A DNA stretch of 64,000 nucleotides, taken from assembly GCA_963969395.1 (NCBI GenBank), contig OZ017797.1, positions 12,896,001-12,960,000 on the forward strand, written 5' to 3'. Under the pieces are notes generated by a model that saw only the letters and a program-made list of their open reading frames with translations, was not told the DNA's origin and did not search any database. The position numbers were made by a program, and so were the translations under genes. The DNA comes from Pseudoscleropodium purum. Taxonomy: Eukaryota; Streptophyta; Bryopsida; Hypnales; Brachytheciaceae. Within the stretch, counting starts at the first letter, position 1, and the number at the start of each line of letters is the position of its first letter. This document shows positions 12,220 to 23,996 of this stretch, piece after piece.

Positions 12220-13440
12220 GTTGACCCCAAATGTTGTATAGAAGTTACATTGACTTTTCCAATATTTGGTTGCAAATCTTTGTTTAGGAGCTAGGGTTGT
12301 TTAGGGCATTGTAAGCCTAGCAATGTATGACCAAGAGTTGTAGTTTGAAAAAAACAGAGGATAAATTTAGCCTTGGAGCACTAAAACTAGGGTCTAATGG
12401 ATTTTAATATTGTGTTTCTTTTGTACTACTCTTCATGAAACCTTCTTCCAATACCATTGTTACTACTAGGGACAACCTATACAATTAACTCTAATATTTG
12501 CTATATTTTATTGAATTCTATATAGTCTATATCTAAAGATATTAGAAATATTCTTTCAATTAATGAAATGTCACACCTCAAATTTCCTATGTCTTCTATT
12601 CTAAATCTAAATTGCATTTGAATTTTGATTTGATTTATTTTTTCAAATGAGAACAAAGTACAATATAGATTGTAACCACATCAAGTTGTAGTCTCTATAT
12701 AGTGATCTTTGGATCCCAAATGATGCAACTTCTAACCACTATGATTTGTTGCAATATTTAATCACATTGAATTTTCTTCTCTCCACATGATTCCTTCAAA
12801 AATCATAAATTTTGAAAATTTGAAATACTACTACCTTACTCAAATATGACTTGCCACAATAGATCAATTCTTTTGTCTCTTTAGTTCTCTTTCCATGGGT
12901 TCTATTTTAGTTGTCCAAATTTCAAATTCAAATTTTTTTGTATCTATCTAAAGAGATTTTTGATGCACTTCCAAGGACAATCACAAGTTCTAATTTACAC
13001 CAAATAAAAGATAATAAGATAATATAATAAATCACAAAGAGAGTTAGATTGATGAGTTTGTACCCTTTTTATCTTAAATCATCTAAAGAGACAATAATGG
13101 ATCATCCTAACTCATTACTCCCCATGGTTTTCTTCTTGGATATTGCAAGGAAATATGATTTATGAACTTTGAAAGACAACATCCAAACACATGACAAGAG
13201 GCTCTATCCCTAATATTTTCACCAAATGTAAACCTACAATGACACCACGTCTTAGTGCACCGTTAATTCTTTATGTAAATATGAGAAGGTTCAATACATG
13301 TCACCAAACTGAAAAATGTTACCCTGAAGTTTGCAACAAGTGCTGCTACACTCTGCACATCGCAAATTCATTGATGACCTGATGTGAATGAGGCTTCACA
13401 AAAGCTTTTCTAAGCATCATTCTTTACAAAAGTACTATTT
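12220..13440. other. AT-rich intergenic DNA, nothing recognised
   Basis: No convincing open frame, RNA gene or transposon terminus was seen. A 63-codon frame at 13191-13382 lacks any motif. Confidence 0.55.
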
Positions 13441-13460
13441 AGCTCAACCACAATAGAACT

Positions 13461-13492
13461 GATCAGAGACGACCCATCAGTCGTCTCTGATC
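13461..13492. other. Perfect 13-bp stem inverted repeat (hairpin)
   Basis: GATCAGAGACGAC is followed by the 6-base loop CCATCA and its exact reverse complement GTCGTCTCTGATC. It lies about 550 bp beyond the stop of the V-ATPase subunit F gene, so it could be in or near the 3' end of that transcript. There is no U-tract and this is plant DNA, so a bacterial-type terminator is not implied. Confidence 0.85.
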
Positions 13493-14043
13493 GTATAACA
13501 ATCAAATGACCTACAAGATAGACTACCAGCATTACTGCAGTGGTTGTTAGTATAGGTCAATAAACATTAGCTCGTTTTTATAGTTTACATACTTTTGTAT
13601 GACCCATCCACAGCGCAAAGCACCAAATACAACCTTCCCGCTAGGCCTCCATGAATCTATCCAGGGGGTAGTGCCAATAAAAGAAAAATCCAATTTAATA
13701 ACACCTGAACAAGAGAGCCACATGAACCACTATGGCAAGATGTGAGAAGATTTTAAAACTGAGCATGCAAATCGTAAACGGTCGTTTTCAATAAAGCCTC
13801 GTCTCTTCCAACTTCCATCAAAGCTACAAATGCTTTCCATCTAAACAGGTCTACTGGATTATCGTACAAATGCTAACTACGAAAAGGAGCAATTGTCCCA
13901 GCTGGAGATAGCAGTTGAGATGATGGTGTGAATCACTCTCCGACATAAGATTCTATTATTGTACCACTACACCACCAACCACCAACTGAAAAAAGACATA
14001 TTGTACAGACCAACAGAACATGCAGAAGCTCTAAAACATAAAC

Positions 14044-16348
14044 TCATTTGCGATCAGAAGGACCAGAAAGATCGCTTGAAAACATGTGCTTCACTCGTGA
14101 CAAAATAGAATCCTGATTTGGGTCATAAGGATGGTCTTTGGATGGGATTTCAAGGATCGCTGGAAGCGGTTTCGAGTAACTGTCAATCATGAAGCGGACC
14201 ATGTTGGCAATCTGCAAAAACAGAATAGAATTACATGTCGTAAACGAAAAGCTGCGTCGATACGAGCAAAGTACGTCTACAATGAAATTTTAGAGGTAAG
14301 AAGCATCGCGTCTGGAATAAAATAATGACTTCAGACCAGCCAGATCATGATTTCCAAGGAAAGAACACTAGTAAATTGGAAAGAAAGATTAACCAAGGAT
14401 AAGGCAGAGAGGAAACCCACGTATTGACTTATGAGAACGATCGCAATGTCTTCGCGAGTTGTGAATTCCTTAAACGAGTCCTCGATTTGCTTGACCGTAG
14501 TCTCTGTAAGTCGATGATAATTGAAAAGTAAGGCATGATTAAATAATTCTCTACCACATCAACGTAAAAGCAACTGGTCTCTTAACAAATTGAACAGAAG
14601 AGTGCCTTCAAATGCAGAATTAGTCTGTAAAAAATAGAATAGCACTTACTACTGTCCACAACTAGATAATTGGTTTTGCGTCGTAGATCCACATTGCCGA
14701 CTCCTGCTAGCAAAAAACCTGTCACTGTATCCTGTCAATACCACCATCCCGATGCACTTTAAAATCTGGGTAAAAAAATGCTGCTCCATCATAGAGACCT
14801 CCATCTGAACTACACTTCAATTAACAGGGATTTCTGTTGCAATAGATCTCAGACGTGGCACCCAAAAACTTGGGAAGAAGAGGACCAGAAGAAATATAGG
14901 TGGAGGAAATAAGTCAAGCCAATCACCAATTTCAAGGTGGGAAAAGCTTGGCATCTATCGATTAAACCCTTAAACGACATTTTAGGTCCTGTAGGACAGC
15001 CCAAACTTAGATTTGAGAATCTTTCATTCACGGGATCAAGACATACACTTGTACAAATTGTACAAGTGACTAATCAATAATGGGCTATTGCCCTCCTCAA
15101 GGCAACGAACAATCTGAAAGACAATCACAAAGGAAATGAAAAAAATACTAACAAACTTTCTGATGCAAAAAAGAGCACACTCTAATTGATTTGAAATACA
15201 AAACTTAAAACTTGGCACGATAGATGCATATCTTGAAAACAAAGAGAACCATGTCGGAAAGTTCAACTATAGTTGAATATTAGAGATGCTATCCTCAAGA
15301 TTCCCTTAAAACAAGATTCCGGCTGGGTCTACCGTTCAAATAACTTCCAGTTTCCAGCTGATTCTGAGGGCTTAGGACTTTATCAATTACAAACCCTGCA
15401 CGTCAAGAAGACTAAACCTTACTAGCAAATAGATTATTCCTTTTAAGGTAGAGGATACTAAGATGATGATAAAAAATGCTTAAAGACCTGATCCCGTCTC
15501 CTATATTGATCCCTGATACCAACAACAGCTCATCTATACGTAAGTAACAGGGCCCTATTAGCAAGTCGTGTAAGCATAACTTGGCTACGTGTCTATGGTC
15601 CCTGATCTTTGAATGTAAAATACGGTTGTCTACTCTCACATATAGTTATCTACAACCTCCCACATTGAAAGTTCATCATAAGAAATTCAAGCATAGAGGA
15701 AAAAATCTGTCGTTAAAGTTCTCTCTAGTTTACCCAAAGTAATCTCGCGATAGCACTATACTGATCTCCCAAAAATCACAATCCTACATATGTTAAAATT
15801 CTTGAAGTGACGCAAATAGTATCCTCAACCTTACATCAATTAAACCGTGACCTTGGAAACCTGAAACCAATCGCTCAAGTAAATGCAAACCCTCATGAAG
15901 CGAGTATGCAATCCAAGGGCAGCACCGACGCGTTGTTGATCCACAACTAAAGATATAGCATAACACCGATCGAAACCAAAATTCTAAAACTCAGATCCAG
16001 GAAACCCTAATTCTTCCACCACCCCTCCAACCCTGAAACTGATGCTAAAACTCTGCAGCTTTCCCACACCGATCCACGTTCACAGAAGTCGCAAAATTAT
16101 CGAAAACTTGTCTTCCACTGATCTACACGCTACTGCTCCAAACTCAAGAAACCCTAGTCGCAGCCAACGTACCCCAAGAATTTACAGATTCAAGCGTAAA
16201 GTAAGAGCACCCCGATGACGAACGGGAAAGGCAGAGAGCAAGGGATTGAAGCTGGGAAGCGAGGGTGCACACATACCTCATCGGCAATGATGGCGATGAG
16301 TGAAGAGCCCCGTGATGATGATACTTGCGCCGCAGAAGCTCCTGCCAT
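14044..16348 (-). CDS. VHA-F: V-type proton ATPase subunit F, 4 short exons, 134 aa
   Basis: Exons on the minus strand are 16348-16277, 14731-14650, 14503-14421 and 14211-14044, with GT-AG borders and phases 0, 1, 0. The joined protein matches the plant VHA-F family along its length: SLIAIIADED near the start, GFLLAGVGNVDLRRKTNYLV, KTTVKQIEDSFKEF, then AIVLISQYIANMVRF and the hallmark PAILEIPSKDHPYDP. Subunit F belongs to the central stalk of the V1 sector and helps couple ATP hydrolysis to proton pumping into vacuole and endomembranes. Family proteins are about 128-130 aa, so 134 aa is normal; the extra residues are in a Ser/Ala-rich N-terminus. All residues I would check are present and no frame break is seen. 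Intron 1 (about 1.5 kb) carries dispersed repeat copy 2. Confidence 0.93.
15410..15840 (+). repeat. Dispersed repeat family I, copy 2 of 3 (VHA-F intron 1)
   Basis: This copy contains GGTAGAGGATACTA near 15450, CTACAACCTCCCAC near 15650 and AAAATTCTTGAAGTGACGC near 15797. Its reverse complement runs colinearly with 45070-45430. It lies wholly within intron 1 of the V-ATPase subunit F gene. Confidence 0.65.
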
Positions 16349-16649
16349 GGTGAGAAAAATCAACCCTGAACTGAGATCGGAATGCTCAACTCTTGTTACG
16401 CACAGACAGGAGAAGCGAAGTGTTTGTAAACGTTGGTCCGCTTCTTCCAAAGGTGGATTGTCGCGTTCTGGAGCTGCAACACGGCCCTGTGCGAGGAGAG
16501 CAAACTACAGAGGACTCGGAGAGTCGGAGTTCGTGCTGATGCCCCGAATGGATGGATGAAAATCGAAACATTCATCCCATTCTTGAACAAACTAAAGTCC
16601 TCAAGAGGAATCTTTATTGCACACAAAGACATCTAATTTTATGCACAAA

Positions 16650-18640
16650 TTGGCGCTTCTAACCCTCTATAGATGATGGATGATAGAGAATTCTTTTGTA
16701 TAAGAGAAAAGTGGAGATGATCATTCTTGGAATATTGAGTTAAAAGGGGACGTCTTGCCTATATTCAAATAGTAGATTTGGCTTAAATTAGTTAACAAAG
16801 AAAGTGTCAAATTTGACATTCCATGAAGACAAAGGATAGAGAGGTTGTTTGTATAATTGAATACATTGTCCCTTATGAATTCTCAAATGATATAGGACAA
16901 TTTGAAGATGAGAGTTTGATTGCTCAAATATCAAAATGTAGGAATTATGTTCAATGTAGAACTTTAGACTTCATATTAGGGTAGTAGAATAAATTTTTCT
17001 CAAAACATTTTACCTACAAAAATTTGGGAAATCAAGGTTAATTTCATCTCCAAAAATATTTTTGAGAGACTCCAATCAAAAATTATGAAAAAAATTTAGA
17101 GAGGACGTTTGAAAATGTCAAAGAAAATGTCCCTTCCACCCTTCTTTGAATTTTGTCTATAACTTTTGATTACAGTGTGTAAATCTCAAAAAAAACTTTT
17201 GAAAATGAAATTTACCTTGATTTCTCACATAAACTTAGTTCTAAGTTTTTTGGAAAACATTATCCTACAATGCCTAAATGAGATTTGAAATTCTATTTTG
17301 AATACAATTCTTCCTTTTGACTTAACTATAAGTAGTTGAGCTCCTACTAATCCTAATTTACATACCCCATATAGGTCGTTTGACCTCCTACCACCCCTCT
17401 TGCATGAGGATCTTGCCTCTTTTCATCTTGATACATTCATATTATTAAATGGTGTTTCTAACCATGCGAAATGGTTGCCAAGTAATTTTAATTGAATTTA
17501 ATGTTGAATTTTTCAAAAAATGATCTTTTAAAGTATTGACTTTTGGTAGTTGACACTTTATTTCTAACTAGCTAAAAAGTTCAAGTCTAATGTTATAATT
17601 AATTTTGTAGAAGTTAAAAACTTGCTTCCTTACTTTTCTTGGGCTTCTCCCTATAATTTTGCAAGCCATCAATTTTGATTCTCTTCTTGCAAATATTGCA
17701 TACCTCCATATGAAATTCTAGAAAATCTTTTTTTTCTTTTTTACAAAGTTTGGACAATTTACTTGCATGGAAGTCTACTTTAAGTTCATTTAACACTATT
17801 AGAGGAGTGACCAATGGATGTTAAAGTTGCTTATTGGTCACGTCTCTTAACCAAGATCCACAACTATGACAAAGAAGTCTCAACTCTTGGTTATTACATT
17901 AAAATGGTTATTTCATATCTAGCTTGACAAGTTAGGTACAATACCAAGTGCCAACTTTGGGTAGTTAGAAATAAAGTGTTATTATCTAGTGATCAAAATA
18001 TCATCTTATAAATTCTAGGTAGCCTTTCCAAGCCAATTCTAATTTATCTTATAATTCTAGTCAATTTTAATTTCTAAAACTTAATCTCTAAGATAATCGA
18101 AGAGCAAATGGCCCTACATTATGAATATAGAAAAAACACAATATAATTATTGGATTAGAGTTTTGACAACATTATATTACATGTTTTGTCAAAAACACAT
18201 ATATTTTTTTAAAGATATATAAAAGCTATTTCCCTTGAATAACCATATTCTTGGATTGCAAGGTGCATAATGTTAAATTATAAAAAGAAGGCATAAAAAA
18301 TGTAAAAGTGTAGTTTGTCATCCAACCGTATAAGAGAGATGTTGAGAAGTATTGAATTCAATTGTTTCTCCTTCACCCTCTAGGCCACATTACATACTAC
18401 CTAAAATCTTTCTATATAAAGTGGAATATTGACTTATTAGGTATATGAGTACTTATTAGTGGTATAACTTAGGTCTCATAGTGATCTACCTTCCAATGTC
18501 ACATCTTAGTACTTCAACTATCAATAAACCATGTGTCGTGTAAAGAAAGATCGATTACCACAACAGATCGAGAGTCTCAACCAACATCAAACAAACAAAA
18601 AACATAGTCAAATACAACTATGCTAAGTACACCCTCGAGC
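16650..18640. other. AT-rich intergenic DNA with old repeats
   Basis: No gene is supported. A segment near 16935-17090 (AATTATGTTCAATGTAGAAC, then TTTCATCTCCAAAAAT) matches 60195-60340 in the same orientation. Two 18-bp perfect inverted repeats (ACACTTTATTTCTAACTA at 17553-17570 and its reverse complement at 17962-17979) bound about 430 bp and may mark a small inverted-repeat element. Confidence 0.55.
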
Positions 18641-18642
18641 TC

Positions 18643-19075
18643 TGATTATGTTTGTATTTGTGTTGATCTCGATTTTTTAAATAGTATATATATATATTTG
18701 AAGTCACAAACTTTTTTAGTTTGCCTTCTGAAAATGAATTGAAATTTTTTCATAGTTTCAAGACTATCATGGACTCATGGTCAAACTTTATAATCTTTCA
18801 ACTTACAAGAGACATTGTTTTAATGACAAATTGCAAACCATTGCACTTCATTTAACATTTAATTGTTTAAAGATTAAGGGAGTGACCGCGGGGCAGTTTG
18901 GGTAGGGCGGTTGGGGGAAATAGGGCCGTCAAAACGGATGGGCGGGGCGGACGGACGGGGTGACAAGCGGACGGGGCGGTCCTGGCGGATGCTGCGTCCG
19001 CGGGGACCGCGAATGTCAGTGGACGCTGCGGACACAGCGTCCGCGTCCGAACGTCCCGACGTCGTGTCAACCCTG
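18643..19075 (-). mobile_element. Terminal fragment (end A) of the CGGACG-type hAT element, kinase-flanking copy
   Basis: The outer terminus at 19066-19075 is GTCAACCCTG, the 10-bp terminal inverted repeat of this family. Inside it lie about 190 bp of CGGACG/CGTCCG repeats, then about 240 bp of AT-rich DNA. The whole segment is repeated nearly base for base at 28549-28982. Outside the terminus, 19076-19083 reads CACCCACC, the reverse complement of GGTGGGTG found outside the opposite kind of terminus at 27850-27857. No second terminus lies to the left, so the element is truncated or rearranged at 18643. Confidence 0.8.
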
Positions 19076-20242
19076 CACCCACCATCTCCTCTGCAAAGTT
19101 TATTTTCATCTCATCTACTGATGTCAATGTGTACAAAGACTTCATTGGCTGAGAAACTAAGGTGGTCATGCTCCAATCGCAAACTCCAATGTACACACGT
19201 GACTCATCTTTTGAAAAATGCAACAAGATGTTGTCCGGAGAAAGATCATTGTGCAAATGTCCAGCAAGATGCACTGCATACATTATATGCATAAAGGCCC
19301 ATGTCAGCTTTGTGCGCTTTTTCCGATATCGTCCTAAATGGTGAGCTTTTACAACCTCCTCTTCAGTTGGATTTGTATACATCAAACGGATTTGAATGTT
19401 GTCTGGATAGTCCTTATCCATATTCAACATTTGTCGAAAAGTTCCACCATTCCACCAATACGCATAACCTTCACACGTCGTTCCGTGCACCGCAGCAAAC
19501 CGTAGTACACCCGCGTGTAGAATTCGAACAGCCATTGATTCGTTTTGATGTTCTAATTTTGCAAGATCGGGTTGAGTTTGGTGGTGAATGGATTTCTTTG
19601 CCGCAAACTCCCAATGAGGAAGTATTCCTGGACATCCTTCAATACGAACCTTTCGAATCGTTGCATATCCACCTCTCATCGTTCTATCATCAACAGCAAT
19701 CACGCGTGTTGTATCTGGAGGTGCTATCAGGTGCCGTTTGGTCCTTTCCGCTTCAGCAATTCCATCATTGTTTTTCCACCAACCAATTGAACCAATTCAA
19801 TTGTGTTTTTTGGCGAACGGAGCACATCGTCCCTAAACAAGTCCGCTTTCAGAATCACTTCTTCAAACTGGGTGTCATTGGGTCGATATCTATTGCCATA
19901 TTTAACCAAAATGACTTTGGAATTCCACAAAGCGTCATGAACCTTGTTCTCCAAACATTTGGTGAAGTACGTTTTATGCATTTCGTTATGCCACTTCGCC
20001 ACATTCAATGCATCCAACAACATCTGTGTCATATCTACCTTGAATTTAGACACGCACTCCTCTTGATATCTGATGTACTTATTGTTTAAAGACAATGTTG
20101 TTTCCGATTCATAAAATTGAACGATGCGCTCAATCATGAATTTCTTGCATTCTTCCGAAGGACTTTGGCGAGCTACCTCCAAGTTTGATGGTCCCTCTCC
20201 ATGTTTTAGCTTCGCAACCTTCTTCTTCCCCTTCGTCATCAT
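19076..20242 (-). pseudogene. Divergent protein kinase gene, N-terminal half (split by transposon)
   Basis: Minus-strand reading starts at MMTKGKKKVAK (20242), with a basic N-terminus of about 170 residues. A one-base frameshift near 19725-19735 follows, then a kinase domain: a glycine-loop-like GGYATIRKVRI, an ATP-lysine candidate in FAAKKSI, catalytic loop HNDLSPDNILL (HxD Asp and the Asn kept), and CDWS in place of DFG. Reading then runs straight into the hAT terminus at 19075. The missing part, from the APE-like region onward, lies at 27850-28187 on the plus strand. I cannot name the family. It may be a host gene or cargo of a large element; CGTCCG-rich DNA also flanks its 5' side. Substrate unknown. 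Confidence 0.7.
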
Positions 20243-20433
20243 GACAAATGAAACTGATATAGATGAAATTTTCTAATTTAAATGTGAATTCACGCGCAAG
20301 TGTTAAAAAAATTGGCAACAAGGGGGCCCCAATAAACCACTCTTGCCTTGCTTCAGAAAAGAGCCAATGGAGAATAAACCACCAAGTTCTCCGCTCTACC
20401 TTGCATTTACAAGGGGCAAAGCAAAAGTGACAA

Positions 20434-20759
20434 TGCGGACGGCCCGTCCGCCCCTCTTATAAGGGCGGACGGCCCTAAACCGTCCGCCCGATCAGATGGG
20501 CCGGAGTTGGCGGACGGATCGGCCGTCCGCCTCCCCGAAATCCTACAGCCCCGTTCGCTCATTTGGACGGCTACGGGCGCACAAATTTGGCGTCCGCCCA
20601 ATCGGACGGTCCGGGGGGGGGCGGACACATCGGTCGTATCGGGGCGGACGGGGCGGACAAGGCGGACGGGGTCTGGGCGGACGGGGGTCTGGGCGGATGG
20701 GGCGGACGGGTATGAGGGCAGACGGGTACGAGGGCGGACGGGGTGGTTTGACCCTACAG
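20434..20759. mobile_element. CGGACG/CGTCCG-rich segment, probable hAT subterminal region
   Basis: The tract is packed with GGCGGACGG and CCGTCCGCC units, with a local palindrome (GCGGACGG-C-CCGTCCGC) at its left edge. The right edge reads GGTTTGACCCTACAG, which resembles but does not equal the family terminus GTCAACCCTG. No matching left terminus or target duplication was found. It lies about 190 bp upstream of the kinase start. Open frames across it are Arg/Gly/Pro-rich repeat artefacts. Confidence 0.55.
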
Positions 20760-20769
20760 CAACCCTAAA

Positions 20770-23530
20770 CCCATATTTTGCATGATAAACAGAGGTCTTC
20801 ATGGCACTGTATAGTTCAACTAACTTTTCATTCATTCAATGTAAAATTTGAAATTAAAAAAGGTAGCCTTCCTTTATGACCAAATTTATGAATTCTTGGT
20901 AAATGATATTTTTGTACAAAGATATGAGCTAAAATGTGCAAAAATTCACGAAAGGATTGCGACGTTTAATATATGTACCCAAATATTCACGTTGCATTGT
21001 GTATAAAGCAATTGTAAGAAGGTAGTTGAATAAAAATTCTACTATTAAATTGAATTAGTTGATGTCCAATCACTTAGTAAATTGCTAAATGTCCAAGTCC
21101 TTGCAAGTGTGTTTTGGCTATCGAAAAAGAGCATGGACTTATAGTTATCCCCAATGAAGCAAATTGTTCTTTTTTCAAAATCTAACGGTATAGATGTTTA
21201 GCCTCTAAAGTTCTTTTTACTAAAAACACTTCAAAACTGCTATTAGTAGTGCAAATACCAAGTCTTGGAAGAAAAATACTTTTGGGCATATGTAACTGTA
21301 GGATCTTGTAGTAAATTAGTTGGAAAAGATGTGGAAAAAATTTTAGACAAATCGACCATTTGGATTGTAAGATATTAGATATTGAATGTTTCATTTAAGG
21401 AGGCTACTCAATTATGTCTATTAATGAACAATTGGTAGGCTAACAAACCTAACTTAGCATGTATTTTAATATTTGTTGCAATTGTTTTAGGAATATTATA
21501 ACATAATATTATTATAATATTCTTATAAATGATATAGTACTAAATCATTTCAAAATCAACAACATTTGAACACAATCTATCAATCTTGTCTTCCATACTC
21601 CTTTAATGATATATATATATATTAGATAAATCAACATGAACAAATCAATGATTATATATTTCATAAATCTATTCTTCATCAATCAAATAAGAGTGCATGT
21701 TCAAATATAGACAAAGATGGTTTCTCCATTTGTTCCCAAAAATTACATAAACAAATAGAGAAAGATATGAAGTGAATGTTACTTGGAGAATTGAAGGGAA
21801 AGAAATTGAAGTACTCAATTGTATTTTATTAAATTGGAAAATTGCATGTAGATGGCATGAATTAATCTTCATAGATGCTAAACTCATACGAGTTGCATTT
21901 CAACATTTATGATTTATGCAATTGATTGAATTGAAAGCTCTTGTAATTACATTTTCAAATTTTCGATTCAATCATTCAAATTTGCAAGAGTGATTTATGA
22001 TAGATTTATAACTTTAAATGTGAAAGCATTGAATGCCTTTATGCGTTTGTTCATCAATATATTAATTTTAAATAAATAATATATATTTTTTATAACATAT
22101 GCATAAACCATTGCATTAAAAAAACAAACACTAAGAGCCAAGCCAAATAGGCTGGTCAAATGAAGAGAACAAGAGAACAAGAGCCCTACGAGAAAGCAAA
22201 GGAAAAAAAAGAAAATATCAAAAGGATTCAAAGAAAGGAGCAAGATGCATTCTTGCAAGACCGTAGAATACATAATGATTTCAAAATCCAAACACAAATA
22301 TATTTTCTATTTCAATGAGAGTAAAAAATGAACTACCCTGCTCTCAAAGATTGTACAATGAACATGTTATACAAAATGAATATATAATAGAAAGAGTAGA
22401 AGACATCGTTTATCATGATTGAAAACTGAAATGATTTTTTCTTTCTATGTAAATATATTTTATGAAATGTAACAATGTATCTAATTATCATAGTAATTGG
22501 TAGAAATCTTTGTGCAATACATAGAAAGTTAGAAACATTTCATTCATGTGGAGTTTTTTCATTTATTTAGGATTAAAATTGAAGTATTATACTCTACAAA
22601 GTACAAACCAAAAACAATACCATATACCTAAGTTCAAAAGTTTGCAATTGTTTCGTAAATTTATTTTGAAAACTCAAACGAAGAAATATTTTATAATCAA
22701 TATCTTGTTCATTTGAATCATTTCAAAATTCGAATTCCGAATTCAATTCCTATTTATAATAGAAATTATGTTTGTCAATTTTTTAGATCTTTAAACAATG
22801 AACCCTCTTTTTTAAAATTAATATTTAAAAACATCTGAAATAAGAATATTGGAATTACCCTTCAAAATAAATATAGCACATGTATAAGTGTATAATGTAT
22901 TCTACTCAACCAACTCAAGTAACGAATTTTTCTATGTTTTTAAGGAAAAATATAGCCATACATGATTTGAAAGTTAAAACATTGATTCTTTTTCTTTGTT
23001 TTCAAATCTAATCAAAATTTCATTAAAAAATATAAAAGACTCGATGTTCATTTGAAGATCGTGATGTACTTCTAATTAGAAATCACAACCTTTCATTAAA
23101 TATCATGAGGTTGAAATCCATTAAACTGTTATTCTAATTATGTCTTGGGGCCTTTTTTTAAAATTTCATTTGTTTACGATGAAAAAGGAATTGATTATTT
23201 CTGCAAAACATTTGATTTCCTAGTGAACTTTAAAAAAATCCCCACCATCTTCAGATCTTCTCAAAACCTATTTAGAAGGATAATATAAGTAAATAATCCA
23301 AACATATTCAACTTAACCACATTCCCCTCATTCATAAAACAATTTAGGGGAGAAAAGAAAAGGTTTAGGGTAATTAGGGTATAGGGTTTAGGGTTTACAT
23401 TTTTTTTTAAAATAAAATGATAAATCAATTACATTGATCCTCATTTAGCAGTGATTATTAGGCTGTTTTTTTTTGGAAATGTTACTGCTCTTTTTGAGTA
23501 ATATCGGCCTCATAGGATGCTCCAATGGAC
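20770..23530. other. AT-rich intergenic DNA with old repeats
   Basis: No gene is supported. About 21195-21380 is a degraded copy of the 61045-61859 element family. About 21085-21185 matches 56341-56435 in reverse complement, including the ATAGTTATCCCCAATGAAGC block. A TA microsatellite lies near 21609-21622. A short plant-telomere-like stretch is listed separately. Confidence 0.55.
23361..23397 (+). repeat. Short interstitial telomere-like motif (TTTAGGG)
   Basis: The tract contains GGTTTAGGG and GGGTTTAGGGTTTA with degenerate units between them. TTTAGGG is the usual plant telomere unit. It is only about 37 bp and could also be a promoter telo-box or chance repeat. Confidence 0.5.
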
Positions 23531-23534
23531 AACT

Positions 23535-23712
23535 GGGCGGACGCCGGCGGCGGTCAGTGTTTAAGTGGGGCGGTCGGTGTGTCCAAAGCGCGGACGACGT
23601 CGGAAGGCGGACAGTGCGGACAATCCCGTCCGCCCACCTACCCTGTCCGCCCCGTCCGCTTGTCCGCTTCAACCCCGTCCGGGCCGTTGCTTGTTTTTGA
23701 ATGTCAACCCTA
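23535..23712. mobile_element. CGGACG-rich segment with a GTCAACCCTA terminus
   Basis: The segment carries GGGCGGACG, GGAAGGCGGAC and CCGTCCGCC units and ends at 23703-23712 in GTCAACCCTA, the same terminus as the complete element at 29177-29471. No left terminus is visible. It sits about 280 bp upstream of the transposase reading frame, so it may be a subterminal region of the larger element or a separate truncated insertion. Confidence 0.6.
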
Positions 23713-23996
23713 AAAATGAACCTTTAATTTTCTGGAGGGGACTATAAATGTTAGATGAGAAGCTTTTGTATTCACTTTCGAAAAACCGAATGCTAAGATT
23801 TCCAAGAGCTATGAGCTTCAATTTATTGAATCTCTTGCTTGGTAATGCATAGTTCGGTGGACGGGGGGGCTTTGATTTTCAAAGCTTTGTGTGACTAATT
23901 TCATTGATATTGTATACATTGTCACGTTGTGGGTTTCAAATTTAAAACATTTTATTGGTTTCTTTTGAAATTGAGGTAAAACATACACTTGTCAGT

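Noticed and set aside
16215..16636. Plus-strand frames of 67-114 codons at the VHA-F first exon
   Set aside because: They are antisense to exon 1 and the upstream leader of VHA-F and have no motifs.
20407..20835. Arg/Pro/Gly-rich open frames of 90-140 codons on both strands
   Set aside because: They arise because CGGACG/CGTCCG repeats lack stops in several frames; the predicted text is pure repeat translation.
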